The position numbers were made by a program, and so were the translations under genes. From Glaciihabitans sp. INWT7 (GTDB taxonomy: Bacteria; Actinomycetota; Actinomycetes; Actinomycetales; Microbacteriaceae), in NCBI RefSeq assembly GCF_014217685.1, contig NZ_CP043653.1, forward strand, positions 1,368,419 through 1,432,418: a stretch of 64,000 nucleotides of DNA, read 5' to 3'. Positions 1 through 10,194 of the stretch are shown in pieces (position 1 is the first letter of the stretch; each line of letters opens with the position of its first letter). The notes under the pieces are model-generated. The model saw only the letters and a program-made list of their open reading frames with translations. It ran no database searches and was not told the DNA's origin.

Positions 1-1
1 C

Positions 2-1432
2 GGATTCTCGGTCGCCGACACTCTTGCAGAGCTCGGGGCCGAGATTGTCGTGCTGGCCGATCGTGCCGATGGCGAGATCTCCGACCTGCTCGACGTGATC
101 GGGGTGCGCCTCGCCGTGACCGACCTCGAAACGGAGCTCGAAACCTTCGCCCCGGAGCTCGTGGTGGTCTCGCCCGGCTTCGCCCCCTCGCATCCGCTCG
201 TCGCGTGGTCGACCGCAGCTGGTGTGCCGGTGTGGGGGGATGTCGAGCTCGCCTGGCGACTGCGCGATCGTTCGGGTCGCGTGGCCGAATGGATCGCCAT
301 CACCGGCACCAACGGCAAGACGACGACGACGCAACTCACCAGAGCGATGCTCGTCGCGGGCGGCAAGCGGGCGATCGCCTGCGGCAACGTCGGCGTGCCC
401 GTGCTCGACGCCGTGCGCGACCCGATCGGCTTCGATACCCTGGTCGTCGAACTCTCCAGCTTCCAGCTGCACTACCTGCAGTCCATGTCTCCGTGGTCTA
501 GCGTGTGCCTCAACGTGGCGGACGACCACCTCGATTGGCACGGTTCGGCCGCGGCCTATCGCGCAGCCAAAGGCAGCGTCTACGAACGCACCAGGGTCGC
601 CTGCGTCTACAACCTGGAAGACGACACCACACGAGAACTCGTCGAGGAGGCGGAGGTGGTGGACGGATGCCGCGCGATCGGCTTCGGTCGCGGCCTTCCC
701 GGCCCGAGCGACGTCGGCCTCGTCGACGAGATCGTTGTGGACCGCGCCTTCCTGGCCGACCGCTGGCGCTCGGCCACCGAGATCACGACTGTGCACGAAC
801 TCGAGACCGTGGGTCTCGGCTCGCCCCACATGATCGCGAACGTGCTCGCCGCATCCGCCCTCGCCCGATCATTCGATGTATCGCCTGCCGACATCCGCAC
901 GGCGCTGCGAGCCTTCCGCATGGACCATCACCGCACCGAGACGATCCTCGACCGCGACGGCATCCGGTGGGTCAACGACTCAAAGGCGACGAACCCGCAC
1001 GCGGCTCAGGCAGCGCTCGAATCCTTCGACTCCGTGGTCTGGGTGGTCGGCGGACTGCTCAAGGGAGTGGATGTCACCGAACTGGTGTCGGCGAACCGGG
1101 CCCGACTGCGCGCCGTCGTGCTGATCGGTGCCGATCGTTCCGCGCTTCGCGACGCGTTCCTGCGACACGCGCCATCGCTGCCCGTGTTCGAGGTCGACAC
1201 CGCCGACACTAAAGAGGTGATGCCGACAGTCGTGAGACTGGCGGTCGCGGTCGCCCGGCCCGGGGACACAGTCCTTCTCGCTCCGGCGGCCGCATCCATG
1301 GACCAGTTCACCGACTACGCCGACCGGGGCAACCGGTTCGCAGACGCGGTGCGCGAGGCAGACACAGCACGAGATGCAGGCGGAGAGGGCACGAATGACC
1401 ACGAGCCCCCCGCGACCCCGGGCGAAGACTAG
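2..1432 (+). CDS. murD: UDP-N-acetylmuramoylalanine--D-glutamate ligase (5' end outside window)
   Basis: Adds D-Glu to UDP-MurNAc-L-Ala in cytoplasmic peptidoglycan precursor synthesis. The frame is open from the first base and already reads as the end of the MurD N-terminal dinucleotide-like fold, so the true start lies before the window; the GTG at 50 is internal. Visible family motifs are the ATP loop GTNGKTTTT (bases around 303-330), NVADDHLDWHG and VNDSKATNPHA. The last 38 bases overlap ftsW. It heads the dcw cluster seen here. Identification is secure; only the N-terminus is missing. Confidence 0.96.
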   Translation, partial: GFSVADTLAELGAEIVVLADRADGEISDLLDVIGVRLAVTDLETELETFAPELVVVSPGFAPSHPLVAWSTAAGVPVWGDVELAWRLRDRSGRVAEWIAITGTNGKTTTTQLTRAMLVAGGKRAIACGNVGVPVLDAVRDPIGFDTLVVELSSFQLHYLQSMSPWSSVCLNVADDHLDWHGSAAAYRAAKGSVYERTRVACVYNLEDDTTRELVEEAEVVDGCRAIGFGRGLPGPSDVGLVDEIVVDRAFLADRWRSATEITTVHELETVGLGSPHMIANVLAASALARSFDVSPADIRTALRAFRMDHHRTETILDRDGIRWVNDSKATNPHAAQAALESFDSVVWVVGGLLKGVDVTELVSANRARLRAVVLIGADRSALRDAFLRHAPSLPVFEVDTADTKEVMPTVVRLAVAVARPGDTVLLAPAAASMDQFTDYADRGNRFADAVREADTARDAGGEGTNDHEPPATPGED

Positions 1433-2666
1433 GACAGCGGCGCGCCCCGAGCCCGGTGCCCGTCCGGCCGAACAGAACGAATCCCGCGGCCCCGCCGCCG
1501 TTGTCACCGTCAAGCGTCTCTTCGCCGCCGAGACCGGGAGTTACTTCCTCCTTCTCGGAACGACGCTCTTCCTCGTCGTCTTCGGACTGGTGATGGTGCT
1601 CTCCTCCTCTGCGGTCGAGTCGTTCAAAGCCAGTGGCGACTTCTTCAACGGCTTCATCCGCCAGGTGCTGTTCGCCGCCATCGGCGTGCCCCTGATGCTC
1701 ATCGCGGCCCGCCTCCCCGCCTTCTTCTGGAAGAAATGGGCGGGCCGGTTCCTCGTGATCGCCATCGGGCTCCAGCTGCTGGTCTTCGTGCCGCACATCG
1801 GCGTCGAGATCAATGGAAACCGCAACTGGATCAACATCGCCGGCTTCACCGCCCAGCCATCGGAGCTCATCAAGGTCGCCCTCGTGCTCTGGCTCGGCAA
1901 GTCACTTGCGGGCATGCAGGATCGCCTGGACGACTGGCGGGAGCTCATCAAGCCACTCATCCCGGCGGGGCTCGCGATCGGGCTCGTCGTACTAGGTGGC
2001 GACGTCGGCACCGCGATCATCCTGCTCGCGATCGTCTTCGCCACGCTGTTCTTCGCCGGGGTCAGCATGCGGCTCTTCGCGATTCCCCTCGTGGGCATCG
2101 TTGTCGCCGGCGCCGCCATCGCGCTCGGTTCCGGCTCCCGGGCATCCCGGATCGCGGCCGTGGTGAACGGCTGCCAGACGGACACCGATCACAACGGACT
2201 CTGCTGGCAGACCGTGCACGGCTGGTGGGCGCTGGCCTCCGGTGGGATCTTCGGGGTGGGGCTCGGCAACTCGAAACTGAAATGGTCCTGGCTGCCCGAG
2301 GCTGACAACGACTTCATCTTCGCGATCATCGGCGAGGAGCTCGGCCTGATCGGCGCCATCCTCGTGCTGGTGCTGCTCCTCGTGCTCGCGGTCACCTTCG
2401 TGCGGATCATCCGGGCGCGCCCTGCTACTGACGCCTTCGCCCGCGTCGCCGTGAGCGCGGTGCTCATCTGGGTGATCGGCCAGGCCTTCGTGAACATCGC
2501 GGTTGTGCTGGGGCTGTTACCCGTGCTCGGAGTGCCGCTCCCGTTGATCTCCGCGGGAGGGTCCGCCCTCGTCACCACGCTCCTCGGCATCGGGATCGTG
2601 CTGTCCTTCGCCCGTCACGCCCCGGATGCCTCGACGACGACCGCGACCGGCGGTCGCCTGAGGTGA
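1395..2666 (+). CDS. ftsW: Peptidoglycan glycosyltransferase / cell division protein FtsW (SEDS family)
   Basis: Integral membrane SEDS glycosyltransferase that polymerises lipid II at the septum with its partner class B PBP. About ten hydrophobic segments follow a roughly 45-residue basic, Ala/Pro-rich cytoplasmic N-terminus. The SEDS hallmark near LPEADNDFIFAIIGEELG and the C-terminal PLPLISAGGS segment are present. ATG 1395 is chosen because GGAGAGGG lies 5 nt upstream; an in-frame ATG at 1374 has no such site. It starts inside murD and ends in a GTGA overlap with murG, which suggests coupled translation. Confidence 0.95.
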   Translation: MTTSPPRPRAKTRTAARPEPGARPAEQNESRGPAAVVTVKRLFAAETGSYFLLLGTTLFLVVFGLVMVLSSSAVESFKASGDFFNGFIRQVLFAAIGVPLMLIAARLPAFFWKKWAGRFLVIAIGLQLLVFVPHIGVEINGNRNWINIAGFTAQPSELIKVALVLWLGKSLAGMQDRLDDWRELIKPLIPAGLAIGLVVLGGDVGTAIILLAIVFATLFFAGVSMRLFAIPLVGIVVAGAAIALGSGSRASRIAAVVNGCQTDTDHNGLCWQTVHGWWALASGGIFGVGLGNSKLKWSWLPEADNDFIFAIIGEELGLIGAILVLVLLLVLAVTFVRIIRARPATDAFARVAVSAVLIWVIGQAFVNIAVVLGLLPVLGVPLPLISAGGSALVTTLLGIGIVLSFARHAPDASTTTATGGRLR

Positions 2667-3754
2667 CGCGGTATCTCCTCGCCGGTGGGGGAACCGCTGG
2701 ACACGTGAACCCCCTGCTCGCCGTCGCCGACCGTCTCGTGCTGCGCGACCCGGAAGCGGTCATCCTCGTGCTCGGCACGGCGGAGGGTCTCGAAGCGCGC
2801 CTGGTGCCGGCGCGCGGCTATGAGCTCCTTGTCGTCGCCCGGCTGCCGTTCCCGCGCCGCACGAATGCCGATGCGCTGCGGTTTCCGGGCCGGTTCGGCC
2901 GGCTTGTCGCAGACATCCGCGCCCTGATCCGTGAGCATCGCATCGATGTCGTGGTGGGCTTCGGCGGCTATGTCTCCGCTCCCGCCTACCTCGCCGCCCG
3001 GCGAGAGAACGTCGCCATCGCCATTCACGAGGCGAATGCCCGGCCGGGAATGGCCAACCGGCTCGGGGCCAGACTCACCCGTTTCGTCGGCACCGCTTTC
3101 CGCTCAGCTCGTCTGCCGCACGGCCGTTTCGTCGGCATGCCCCTCCGCCGGGAGATCGAGTCGCTCGACCGGCCGGCGGAGCGACGGGAGGCCCTCGAAT
3201 TCTTCGGACTCTCCTCCTCACGACCGACCCTGCTGGTGACCGGCGGGTCCCAGGGCGCCCAGCACATCAACGAGGTCGTGAACGAGTCGGCGGCGACCAT
3301 CATCGGGGCCGGATGGCAGATTTTGCACGTCACGGGGGAGCGGTCGATCCTGGAGCCCACGGAGTTGGCTCACTACCTGATGGTGCCCTACTGCGACCGG
3401 ATGGACCTCGCCCTTGCCGCAGCGGATCTCGCGGTCGCCCGGGCCGGAGCCGCGACGGTGAGCGAGTTCAGCGCCCTCGGGGTGCCGGCCGTGTATGTGC
3501 CCCTGGCGATAGGCAACGGCGAGCAGCGGCTCAATGCCCGCGACGTGGTGGATGCCGGAGGAGCCCTCATCGTAGACAACGCCGAGTTCACCCCGCGCTG
3601 GGTGCTCGATCACCTTGTGCCTCTGCTCGAGGACCGCGCCGCCATCGCCGCAATGGCCGCGCGCACCCTGCCGGTCGGCGTGCTCGACGGCGCCGACCGA
3701 ATGGTCGACCTCGTCGGGGATGCCCGCGCCTCCACCGTAGATTTGACCCCGTGA
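2663..3754 (+). CDS. murG: UDP-GlcNAc transferase MurG (lipid II synthesis)
   Basis: Transfers GlcNAc to undecaprenyl-PP-MurNAc-pentapeptide on the inner membrane face to make lipid II. The N-terminal glycine-rich loop [10 protein letters not shown], the GFGGYVSAP loop and [12 protein letters not shown] are typical of the GT-B MurG family; 363 residues is the usual length. The GTG start overlaps the ftsW stop (GTGA), and its own stop overlaps the GTG of murC in the same way, so the three genes are probably translationally coupled. Confidence 0.96.
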   Translation: MTRYLLAGGGTAGHVNPLLAVADRLVLRDPEAVILVLGTAEGLEARLVPARGYELLVVARLPFPRRTNADALRFPGRFGRLVADIRALIREHRIDVVVGFGGYVSAPAYLAARRENVAIAIHEANARPGMANRLGARLTRFVGTAFRSARLPHGRFVGMPLRREIESLDRPAERREALEFFGLSSSRPTLLVTGGSQGAQHINEVVNESAATIIGAGWQILHVTGERSILEPTELAHYLMVPYCDRMDLALAAADLAVARAGAATVSEFSALGVPAVYVPLAIGNGEQRLNARDVVDAGGALIVDNAEFTPRWVLDHLVPLLEDRAAIAAMAARTLPVGVLDGADRMVDLVGDARASTVDLTP

Positions 3755-5169
3755 TCAAGTCAGACTTCTCCCAGTCCGTGCCCGACGATCTCGGCCGGGT
3801 GCACTTCGTGGGCATCGGCGGCGCCGGCATGAGCGGCATCGCCCGTCTCTTCCTCGAGGCCGGTGTGCCGGTCACCGGCTCTGACATCCGTGCGACGGAG
3901 ACGGTGGAAGCGCTTCGAGCGAGCGGAGTCTCGATCGCCATCGGTCACTCCGCCGCCAACATCGACGGCGCGGACACCCTCATCGTCACCGGGGCGATCG
4001 CCGAAGACAATCCCGAATTCCTGGCCGCGCGCGAACGCGGCCTCCCGATAGTCCACCGAGCCCAGGCTCTGGCCTGGCTCACACGAAAGCACCGTGTGGT
4101 GGCGATCGCGGGAGCCCACGGTAAGACCACGTCGACGGCGATGATCGTGACGGCGATGCTCGCACTCGAAGCGGATCCGAGTTTCGTCAACGGGGGAGTG
4201 ATCCGCTCACTCGGTGTCAGCGCCGCCACCGGCACCGGCGAGGTCTTCGTCGTGGAGGCGGACGAATCGGACGGGTCTTTTCTGCTCTACGACACCGCGA
4301 TCTCGCTCATCACGAACGTCGACCCCGACCACCTCGACCACTACGGCTCGGAGGAGGCCTTCGAGGAGGCCTTCGTCACCTTCGCGCGCAAGGCCTCCGA
4401 ACGGGTCGTCATCTCGAGTGACGATGCCCGCGCGGTCTCCGTGACCACGCGGCTCGCGGATCGCAGCGTGCTGACCTTCGGGCAGCATGCGGATGCGGAC
4501 ATCCGGCTGCACTCGATCGAGAGCACCGAGACAGTCGCCTTCACCCTGCACTTTGGGGGTGCCGACTACGCGACGCGACTCCGGGTCGCCGGACTGCATA
4601 ACGCGATCAATGCCGCGGGAGCGTTCGGCGTGCTGGTCTCGCTCGGTGTCGAACCACAGGCCGCGCTCGACGCGATCGCTCTCTTCGAGGGGACGGAGCG
4701 ACGGTTCGAGTTGCGCGGCACCGTGCGCGGGGTGAGCGTCTACGACGACTTCGCCCACCATCCGACGGAGATCAGGGCCGCCCTCTCCGGCGCGCGGGGA
4801 GTGGTCGGGGCCGGGCGCCTGATCCCGATCTTCCAACCCCACCTCTATTCGCGCACGAAACAGATGGCGGCCGAATTCGCCGAGACCTTCGAGTCGCTCG
4901 CCGACATCACGATCGTCGTGCCGATCTACGGCGCCCGCCAGGATCCCGAGCCGGGGGTCACCGGAGAGCTCATCACCCGGCTCTTCCGCGACCAGTCGCG
5001 CGTGCACTATTTCGACGAGTGGCAGGATGCCGCCGACTTCGCCGCCTCCATCGCGAGCGCGGGCGATTTCGTGATCCCCATGGGCGGCGGCGATGTCTAC
5101 CGCATCATCCCGCAGCTTCTCGAGACCCTTGCGCTGCCGCCGGGTGAGCCCGAGGGCGAGTCCCGATGA
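3751..5169 (+). CDS. murC: UDP-N-acetylmuramate--L-alanine ligase
   Basis: Joins the first amino acid, L-Ala, to UDP-MurNAc. The 472-residue protein starts VIKSDFSQ at GTG 3751, which overlaps the murG stop; the same frame is open further upstream but the family N-terminal motif [11 protein letters not shown] begins about 25 residues after this start, as expected. Other motifs are the P-loop [28 protein letters not shown] and AHHPTEI. Its stop overlaps the ftsQ start in ATGA. Confidence 0.96.
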   Translation: MIKSDFSQSVPDDLGRVHFVGIGGAGMSGIARLFLEAGVPVTGSDIRATETVEALRASGVSIAIGHSAANIDGADTLIVTGAIAEDNPEFLAARERGLPIVHRAQALAWLTRKHRVVAIAGAHGKTTSTAMIVTAMLALEADPSFVNGGVIRSLGVSAATGTGEVFVVEADESDGSFLLYDTAISLITNVDPDHLDHYGSEEAFEEAFVTFARKASERVVISSDDARAVSVTTRLADRSVLTFGQHADADIRLHSIESTETVAFTLHFGGADYATRLRVAGLHNAINAAGAFGVLVSLGVEPQAALDAIALFEGTERRFELRGTVRGVSVYDDFAHHPTEIRAALSGARGVVGAGRLIPIFQPHLYSRTKQMAAEFAETFESLADITIVVPIYGARQDPEPGVTGELITRLFRDQSRVHYFDEWQDAADFAASIASAGDFVIPMGGGDVYRIIPQLLETLALPPGEPEGESR

Positions 5170-6272
5170 AGAGGCCAGAGGGATTCGATCGCACGCCCGG
5201 TTCGACCACCGGAGCCACCCCGCCCCGGCTGCCCGGAACGAAGAAGCCCGCCGCGCCGTCGCCTCCGGCTCAGAGGGCTCCGGCACAAAAGATTCCGGCA
5301 CAGAACGCTCCGGCACAGAAGGCTCCGGCACAGAACGCTCCAGCGCAGAAGGCTCCAGCACAGAAGTTTTCGGTTCAGAGGCCGATGGTGCCGTCTGCGC
5401 CCCCGATTCCGGGGTCCTCGGCCGATCCCGCGGCTGGGAGCGCACCGGGCCGCACGAAGCGGCCAGCGCGCATCAGACGCACGCGCTCCTCCGAACCGCA
5501 GCTCGATGCGGCGGCCCGCCACGACCTCAAACGTGCCGAGCGTGCGCGCCGCGCCTACGAGCGCGGGGAGGCGAGACGTTTCACCCGCCGGTCCCGGCGC
5601 AGGCGCATCACCTGGCTCGTGAGCGGCCTGTCCCTGCTCCTGGTCGCGGGGTTCGTCACCGGAGCGGTGTATTCCCCGCTGCTCTCGCTGAAGACGATCC
5701 GGGTCGAGGGCGCATCCCGGGTGAGTGCGGCCAGCGTCCGCGCCGCCGTCGATGGCCAGATCGGCCGGCCCCTCGCCCTCGTCGACTTCGGTTCGATCAC
5801 CAGGTCTCTCGGCAAGTTCCCCCTGATCCGCAGCTTCGTCACGGAGACGGTGCCACCCGACACGCTGATCATCCGCATTGCCGAGCGGGCGCCGATCGCG
5901 ACTCTCGCGACCTCGGATGGATTCTCCGTGGTCGATCCCGCCGGGATCGTCATCGACACCGCTGCAGAGCGGCAGCCCGGCTTGCCGCTCATCGAGCTCG
6001 GCTCCGCCACGGAGAAGAGTCCGGCCTTCACCGCGGCGGTCGGTGTGCTTCTCGCCCTTCCGTCCGAACTGTTGAAGAAGGTCGATACGGTCACCGCCCA
6101 GACCTCGGATGACGTGACCCTCACCCTCACCGGCGGTCAGTCCGTCGCGTGGGGGAGCGCGGAGCAGTCCGCGCTCAAGGCCAAGGTGCTCGCGGCCGTC
6201 ATCACCGTGGGCGGCACGACCACGAAGTACGACGTGTCGGCTCCGACTCATCCGGTGCTCGGCGGCAACTGA
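5166..6272 (+). CDS. ftsQ: Cell division protein FtsQ/DivIB with repeat-bearing N-terminal tail
   Basis: Bitopic division protein that links cytoplasmic and periplasm-side divisome parts. Order: a long Pro/Ala/Lys/Arg-rich cytoplasmic tail (about residues 1-145), one transmembrane segment (about 153-175, [16 protein letters not shown]), a POTRA domain starting at [13 protein letters not shown], then the FtsQ beta domain. The tail carries a 5-residue repeat of [10 protein letters not shown] type coded by a 15-bp tandem repeat at 5261-5380. ATG 5166 overlaps the murC stop. At 368 residues it is on the long side for the family because of the tail. Confidence 0.92.
   Translation: MKRPEGFDRTPGSTTGATPPRLPGTKKPAAPSPPAQRAPAQKIPAQNAPAQKAPAQNAPAQKAPAQKFSVQRPMVPSAPPIPGSSADPAAGSAPGRTKRPARIRRTRSSEPQLDAAARHDLKRAERARRAYERGEARRFTRRSRRRRITWLVSGLSLLLVAGFVTGAVYSPLLSLKTIRVEGASRVSAASVRAAVDGQIGRPLALVDFGSITRSLGKFPLIRSFVTETVPPDTLIIRIAERAPIATLATSDGFSVVDPAGIVIDTAAERQPGLPLIELGSATEKSPAFTAAVGVLLALPSELLKKVDTVTAQTSDDVTLTLTGGQSVAWGSAEQSALKAKVLAAVITVGGTTTKYDVSAPTHPVLGGN
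5261..5380 (+). repeat. 15-bp tandem repeat, 8 units, within ftsQ
   Basis: Eight consecutive 15-bp units with consensus GGCTCCGGCACAGAA; units 3 to 7 are nearly identical and the outer units are degenerate. The unit is five codons, so the frame is kept and the protein reads PAQ(N/K)A repeatedly in the cytoplasmic tail. Copy number could change without a frameshift. It is the longest of several 15-bp arrays in this window. Confidence 0.95.
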
Positions 6273-6357
6273 CGCCAATCTCGCCGCGACTTGGCGACAC
6301 GCTGGACGTCTTCTCGGCAGCATCGCGCCCCGCCCCTTAACTTCGAAACAAGAAACC

Positions 6358-6363
6358 TATACT
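6358..6363 (+). promoter_or_regulatory. Possible -10 box for ftsZ
   Basis: TATACT lies 55 nt before the ftsZ GTG in the 145-bp gap after ftsQ, an AT-richer stretch than its surroundings. No convincing -35 is seen at 16-18 bp (TTAACT is only 15 bp away). A separate ftsZ promoter is known in other bacteria; this one is inferred. Confidence 0.4.
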
Positions 6364-6417
6364 GAGCATAACTTTAAGGCTCAGGTAAAGGTTGAAAGTT
6401 CCTACCGGAGGCCGGAC

Positions 6418-7581
6418 GTGACAACGAACCAGAACTACCTAGCCGTGATCAAGGTCGTCGGCATAGGCGGCGGCGGAGTCAATGCCGTCAACCGAATGAT
6501 CGAACTCGGCCTTCGCGGCGTCGAATTCATCGCCATCAACACCGACGCCCAGGCGCTGCTGATGAGCGACGCGGACGTCAAGCTCGACGTCGGACGCGAG
6601 CTCACCCGCGGACTCGGCGCCGGCGCCGACCCCGAGGTCGGCCGCCGCGCAGCCGAGGATCACGCGGAAGAGATCGAAGAGGCACTGGCCGGCGCGGACA
6701 TGGTCTTCGTGACAGCGGGAGAGGGTGGCGGAACCGGCACCGGCGGCGCGCCAGTCGTAGCGCGGATCGCGAAGTCCATCGGAGCGCTCACCATCGGTGT
6801 CGTCACGCGACCGTTCGGATTCGAGGGCAAGCGCCGAGCCGCACAGGCAGACGTGGGAGTCGCCGCCCTCAAGCAGGAGGTCGACACCCTCATCGTGGTG
6901 CCCAACGATCGCCTCCTCGAGATCAGCGACCGTGGTATCTCGTTCCTCGAAGCGTTCGCCACCGCCGACCAGGTGCTCCTCGCCGGTGTGCAGGGCATCA
7001 CCGACCTCATCACGACCCCCGGACTCATCAACCTCGACTTCGCCGACGTCAAGTCGGTGATGCAGGGGGCCGGATCGGCGCTCATGGGAATCGGCTCGAG
7101 CCGCGGCGCGGATCGGGCCATCAAGGCCGCTGAGCTCGCCGTTGCGAGCCCGCTCCTCGAGGCGTCCATCGATGGAGCCCACGGGGTGCTCCTGTCGATC
7201 CAGGGCGGATCAAACCTCGGGATCTTCGAGATCAACGACGCGGCCCGGCTCGTGCAGGAGGCCGTGCACCCCGAGGCCAATATCATCTTCGGTGCGGTGA
7301 TCGATGACACCCTCGGCGACGAGGTGCGGGTCACGGTCATCGCTGCCGGTTTCGACGGCGGAGAGCCTGTGCTGAAGAAGGAAGAACGTCGCGGCAGCAC
7401 CGGCGACGTCACGGCCTCCGCGCCTGTCTTCGCTTCAGCGCCCGCCGCCACCGGTGCCATCGAGCCGGAGACGAGCAGCGTGCCCAACTGGGCCGCAGAG
7501 CCCGAAGTTCCTACCGCGCCGAAAGACCCGGTATTCGATGACGGCGATGACGACCTGGATGTCCCCGATTTCCTCAAGTAG
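6418..7581 (+). CDS. ftsZ: Cell division GTPase FtsZ
   Basis: Tubulin-like GTPase that forms the Z ring. The tubulin signature GGGTGTG sits at about residues 103-109; the N-terminal [13 protein letters not shown] loop, the T7 region and the synergy loop residues are all present. A variable Ala/Pro/Glu-rich linker (about 320-375) ends in the acidic C-terminal peptide [11 protein letters not shown], the expected docking site for SepF and other partners. GTG 6418 follows GGAGG by 7 nt. It overlaps the next gene by 23 nt. No ftsA precedes it, which is normal for actinobacteria. Confidence 0.98.
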   Translation: MTTNQNYLAVIKVVGIGGGGVNAVNRMIELGLRGVEFIAINTDAQALLMSDADVKLDVGRELTRGLGAGADPEVGRRAAEDHAEEIEEALAGADMVFVTAGEGGGTGTGGAPVVARIAKSIGALTIGVVTRPFGFEGKRRAAQADVGVAALKQEVDTLIVVPNDRLLEISDRGISFLEAFATADQVLLAGVQGITDLITTPGLINLDFADVKSVMQGAGSALMGIGSSRGADRAIKAAELAVASPLLEASIDGAHGVLLSIQGGSNLGIFEINDAARLVQEAVHPEANIIFGAVIDDTLGDEVRVTVIAAGFDGGEPVLKKEERRGSTGDVTASAPVFASAPAATGAIEPETSSVPNWAAEPEVPTAPKDPVFDDGDDDLDVPDFLK

Positions 7582-8254
7582 TCCCACCCTCGCGGAGCGC
7601 CTCGAAGTAGTGCGCGCGGGCATCGCTGCGGCGGCCCTCGAGGCGGGACGCGGGGTGGACGAGATCACGACCATCGTCGTGACCAAGTTCCACCCTGCAT
7701 CCCTGGTGCGGGAGTTGTACGCCCTCGGGGTGCGTGAGGTGGGGGAGAACCGCCACCAGGAGGCTCAGGCCAAGGCCGCGGAACTCGCCGATCTCGATCT
7801 GGGCTGGAACTTCATCGGCCAACTCCAGAGCAAGAAGGCGAAGCAGGTGCGCGCGTACGCGCATTCCGTTCATTCGCTCGACCGGACATCCGTCATCGAG
7901 GCGCTCGGCAGCGAGCACGGAGCGTCGGTCGAGTGCTTCGTGCAGCTCAATCTCACCGATGATCCCGGCCGAGGCGGCATTCGGGACGCCGAGCTCGAGC
8001 AGACGACGGAACTCGTGCTCGCGACTCCGGGCCTCGAACTGCTCGGCGTGATGGCCGTGGCTCCCGTGGGTGAAGATCCGAGGCCAGCATTCGTGCGGGT
8101 GCGCGAGGCCTCAGAGCGGATGCGGCGGCTCGCGCCCGACGCGCGCTTCATCTCCGCCGGAATGTCGGGCGACTATCGGGAGGCGATTCTCGAGGGCGCG
8201 ACACACCTGCGGATTGGTTCCGCAATCACGGGAAACCGCCCGACCCCCGGTTAA
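7559..8254 (+). CDS. YggS/YlmE family PLP-binding protein (PLP homeostasis)
   Basis: Fold-type III PLP-binding protein of about 231 residues; family members influence PLP and amino-acid balance and have no firmly shown catalytic reaction. The N-terminal region [10 protein letters not shown] holds the family PLP lysine, and the C-terminal [12 protein letters not shown] and [10 protein letters not shown] motifs are diagnostic. The start is set at ATG 7559, inside the ftsZ end; the frame is open further upstream but the family begins here ([13 protein letters not shown]). It lies in its usual place between ftsZ and sepF. Confidence 0.88.
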   Translation: MSPISSSSPTLAERLEVVRAGIAAAALEAGRGVDEITTIVVTKFHPASLVRELYALGVREVGENRHQEAQAKAAELADLDLGWNFIGQLQSKKAKQVRAYAHSVHSLDRTSVIEALGSEHGASVECFVQLNLTDDPGRGGIRDAELEQTTELVLATPGLELLGVMAVAPVGEDPRPAFVRVREASERMRRLAPDARFISAGMSGDYREAILEGATHLRIGSAITGNRPTPG

Positions 8255-8289
8255 TCTGAATTCATCAGTTCCACCACAGGAGGCACGTA

Positions 8290-8778
8290 ATGGCTAACCC
8301 ACTTCGCAAGACCATGGTCTACCTTGGCCTCGCCGATGAGGAGTTCGACTACGAGGATGCCGCGCCCGTGGCTCCGGCACCTGTCGCCCGCGAGGTGCGG
8401 GAGTCTGCCCAGGCCGCGCAGTCCTCCGGTACCCGCGCCCCCGTCACGCCCCTTCGCCGCGCTCCATCACAGAAGAATGCCTCACACTCCGATATGAACG
8501 AGATCCTCACCGTCCACCCGCGCCAGTACAAAGACGCTCAGGCCATCGCCGAGGCGTTCCGCGACGGCATCCCGGTGATCATCAACCTCTCCCAGATGAG
8601 TGAGCCGGAAGCCCGTCGACTCGTCGACTTCGCGAGTGGACTGTCGCAGGGTCTCTACGGCAAGATCGAGCGCGTCACCAGCAAGGTCTTCCTACTGTCT
8701 CCGGCGCACGTCGCCGTCAGCGGTGACCAGGCCTCCGTTGAGTCCGACGTCGATGCGTCGTTCTTCGCCCAGTCCTGA
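8290..8778 (+). CDS. sepF: Cell division protein SepF
   Basis: Membrane-tethering partner of FtsZ that replaces FtsA in actinobacteria. The 162-residue protein has an N-terminal segment [16 protein letters not shown] likely to form the amphipathic membrane helix, an Ala/Pro-rich linker (about 25-68), and the SepF domain (about 75-155) with [19 protein letters not shown] and the dimerising strand motif. ATG 8290 has a strong AGGAGG 8 nt upstream. The FtsZ C-terminal peptide seen just upstream is its presumed ligand. Confidence 0.95.
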   Translation: MANPLRKTMVYLGLADEEFDYEDAAPVAPAPVAREVRESAQAAQSSGTRAPVTPLRRAPSQKNASHSDMNEILTVHPRQYKDAQAIAEAFRDGIPVIINLSQMSEPEARRLVDFASGLSQGLYGKIERVTSKVFLLSPAHVAVSGDQASVESDVDASFFAQS

Positions 8779-8840
8779 GCGATCCTGCCAGTCCTCGTCC
8801 AATAAGACGCTCCCGGTAAGTGCTCCCGGCGCGCGCGCCC

Positions 8841-8846
8841 TAGTCT
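8841..8846 (+). promoter_or_regulatory. -10 box TAGTCT, leaderless start of yggT
   Basis: TAGTCT ends 6 nt before the GTG of yggT and there is no Shine-Dalgarno sequence between them, so transcription would begin at or next to the start codon. No clear -35. Confidence 0.5.
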
Positions 8847-8852
8847 GACAAC

Positions 8853-9158
8853 GTGACCTCAAACCCCTTCGCCATCCCAGCCAGCATCGCGTATTACCTG
8901 CTGCTGCTGTATTTCTTCGTGCTGTGGGGCAGATTCATCCTCGATCTCGTGCGCAACTTCTCGCGGGGATGGCGCCCGCACGGCTTCGGCCTCGTGGTCT
9001 CCGAGTTCGTCTTCGCCCTCACCGACCCGCCCATCTCCCTCGTGCGACGGGTCATCCCCACGATCCGTATCGGCGGATTCGCGCTCGACTTCGCCTGGAG
9101 CATCGTGATGATCGTCACGCTGATCCTGCTCTCCATCGCATCCGCCCTCAGCGTCTGA
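8853..9158 (+). CDS. YggT family membrane protein
   Basis: Small protein of 101 residues with two hydrophobic segments (about 9-27 and 72-98) separated by a loop with the family motif GRFILDLVRNFSRGWRP and the conserved TDPPISLVRRVIPTIRIGG. YggT proteins sit in the membrane next to division or osmotic-stress genes; the exact role is not established. It keeps its usual place between sepF and divIVA. The GTG start is supported by a TAGTCT box 6 nt upstream. Confidence 0.88.
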   Translation: MTSNPFAIPASIAYYLLLLYFFVLWGRFILDLVRNFSRGWRPHGFGLVVSEFVFALTDPPISLVRRVIPTIRIGGFALDFAWSIVMIVTLILLSIASALSV

Positions 9159-9243
9159 TGCATCCGATGCCGGTTTCGCTCCGGCTGGTGGGGTACGGCG
9201 CGCCGTAGCCCGGGATGCACAGCACTCCCTGTGTACTCTGGGA

Positions 9244-9262
9244 GCGTGGTCGAACACCACGC
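9244..9262. other. Inverted repeat GCGTGGT-N5-ACCACGC upstream of divIVA
   Basis: Perfect 7-bp arms with a 5-nt loop in the 193-bp gap between yggT and divIVA, 90 nt before the divIVA start. No T-run follows, so it is not a canonical terminator. It could be a weak terminator, an operator or an mRNA hairpin. Confidence 0.4.
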
Positions 9263-9351
9263 GGCATCACGACCCGATGACGCCGTCAGTTTGCTAGCGT
9301 TAGCTGACTGTTATTAGCGCTGTACCAGATGAGTTTTTTGAGGTGGCACCC

Positions 9352-10194
9352 ATGGCACTTACGCCTGAAGATGTAGTCAACAAGCGATTCCAGCCGACCA
9401 AATTCCGTGAAGGGTACGACCAGGACGAGGTCGATGACTTCCTGGACGAGGTCGTCGTGGAGCTTCGCCGTCTCAACCAGGAGAACGAGGAGCTACGCCA
9501 GCGCCTCGTGGCCGGCGAGTCCCGCATCAGCGAGCTCCAGCGCAGTGCCGCGCAGCCCGCCGCCCTCACCGAGGCCCCGCAGCCCCAGGCTCCGGCCGAG
9601 CAGGGCCAGCTCGCCCAGGCTCTGCCCCGCTTCGGCGAGACCCCCGTCGCCGCTCCCATCGAGCCCGCTCCCGCACCCGTGCCGGCTCCGATCGCCTATC
9701 CCTCGCCAGAACAGAACGCGATCGATTCTGGCAACACCAACAACCTCCTGCAGCTGGCGCGCAAGCTCCACGAGGAGCACGTGCGCGAGGGCATCGAGAA
9801 GCGCGACGCGCTCATCGCCGAGGGCCACGCCACCGCCGCTCGGGTCGTGAGCGAGGCCGAGGCAGCGCAGCGTTCACAGATCTCCCAGCTCGACAACGAG
9901 AAGGCTGCTCTCGAGCAGCAGAAGACCACGATCGAGCACCAGATCGAAGACCTGCGCACCTTCGAGCGGGAGTACCGACAGAAGCTCAAGGGCTACATCG
10001 AGGGCCAGTTGAAGGAGCTCGACGCCACCGAGCCCGCTCCGGCAGCCCCCGAAACCCCGGCTCCTGTCGCCTCCGCCCCTGTCGCCGCGGCCCCGTACGA
10101 GAGCGTGCCGGCAACCAGCGGATCCTATGACCTCGGCTCGTCCGACGGTGTGCAGTCGCCGCCCGCCAGCTTCCAGGGCTTTGGCGGCAACTGA
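9352..10194 (+). CDS. wag31: DivIVA/Wag31 polar growth coiled-coil protein
   Basis: Polar scaffold that directs tip growth and septal wall synthesis in actinobacteria. The N-terminal membrane-binding DivIVA domain (LTPEDVVNKRF...GYDQDEVDDFLDEVVVELRRL, residues 1-45) is followed by a Pro/Ala/Gln-rich linker (about 62-125), a long coiled coil with many Glu/Gln/Lys residues (about 130-225) and an Ala/Pro-rich tail. ATG 9352 is chosen (family begins MALTPEDV; GAGG is 8 nt upstream); the GTG at 9343 would place its start inside the ribosome site. 280 residues is normal for the family. Confidence 0.93.
   Translation: MALTPEDVVNKRFQPTKFREGYDQDEVDDFLDEVVVELRRLNQENEELRQRLVAGESRISELQRSAAQPAALTEAPQPQAPAEQGQLAQALPRFGETPVAAPIEPAPAPVPAPIAYPSPEQNAIDSGNTNNLLQLARKLHEEHVREGIEKRDALIAEGHATAARVVSEAEAAQRSQISQLDNEKAALEQQKTTIEHQIEDLRTFEREYRQKLKGYIEGQLKELDATEPAPAAPETPAPVASAPVAAAPYESVPATSGSYDLGSSDGVQSPPASFQGFGGN

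Noticed and set aside
3313-3750. Longer murC start upstream within murG
   Set aside because: The added 146 residues are a shadow of murG; the GTG at 3751 gives the family length and the same GTGA overlap as neighbouring genes.
6273-6417. Missing ftsA between ftsQ and ftsZ as a sign of gene loss
   Set aside because: Actinobacteria normally lack ftsA; SepF fills its tethering role and is present.
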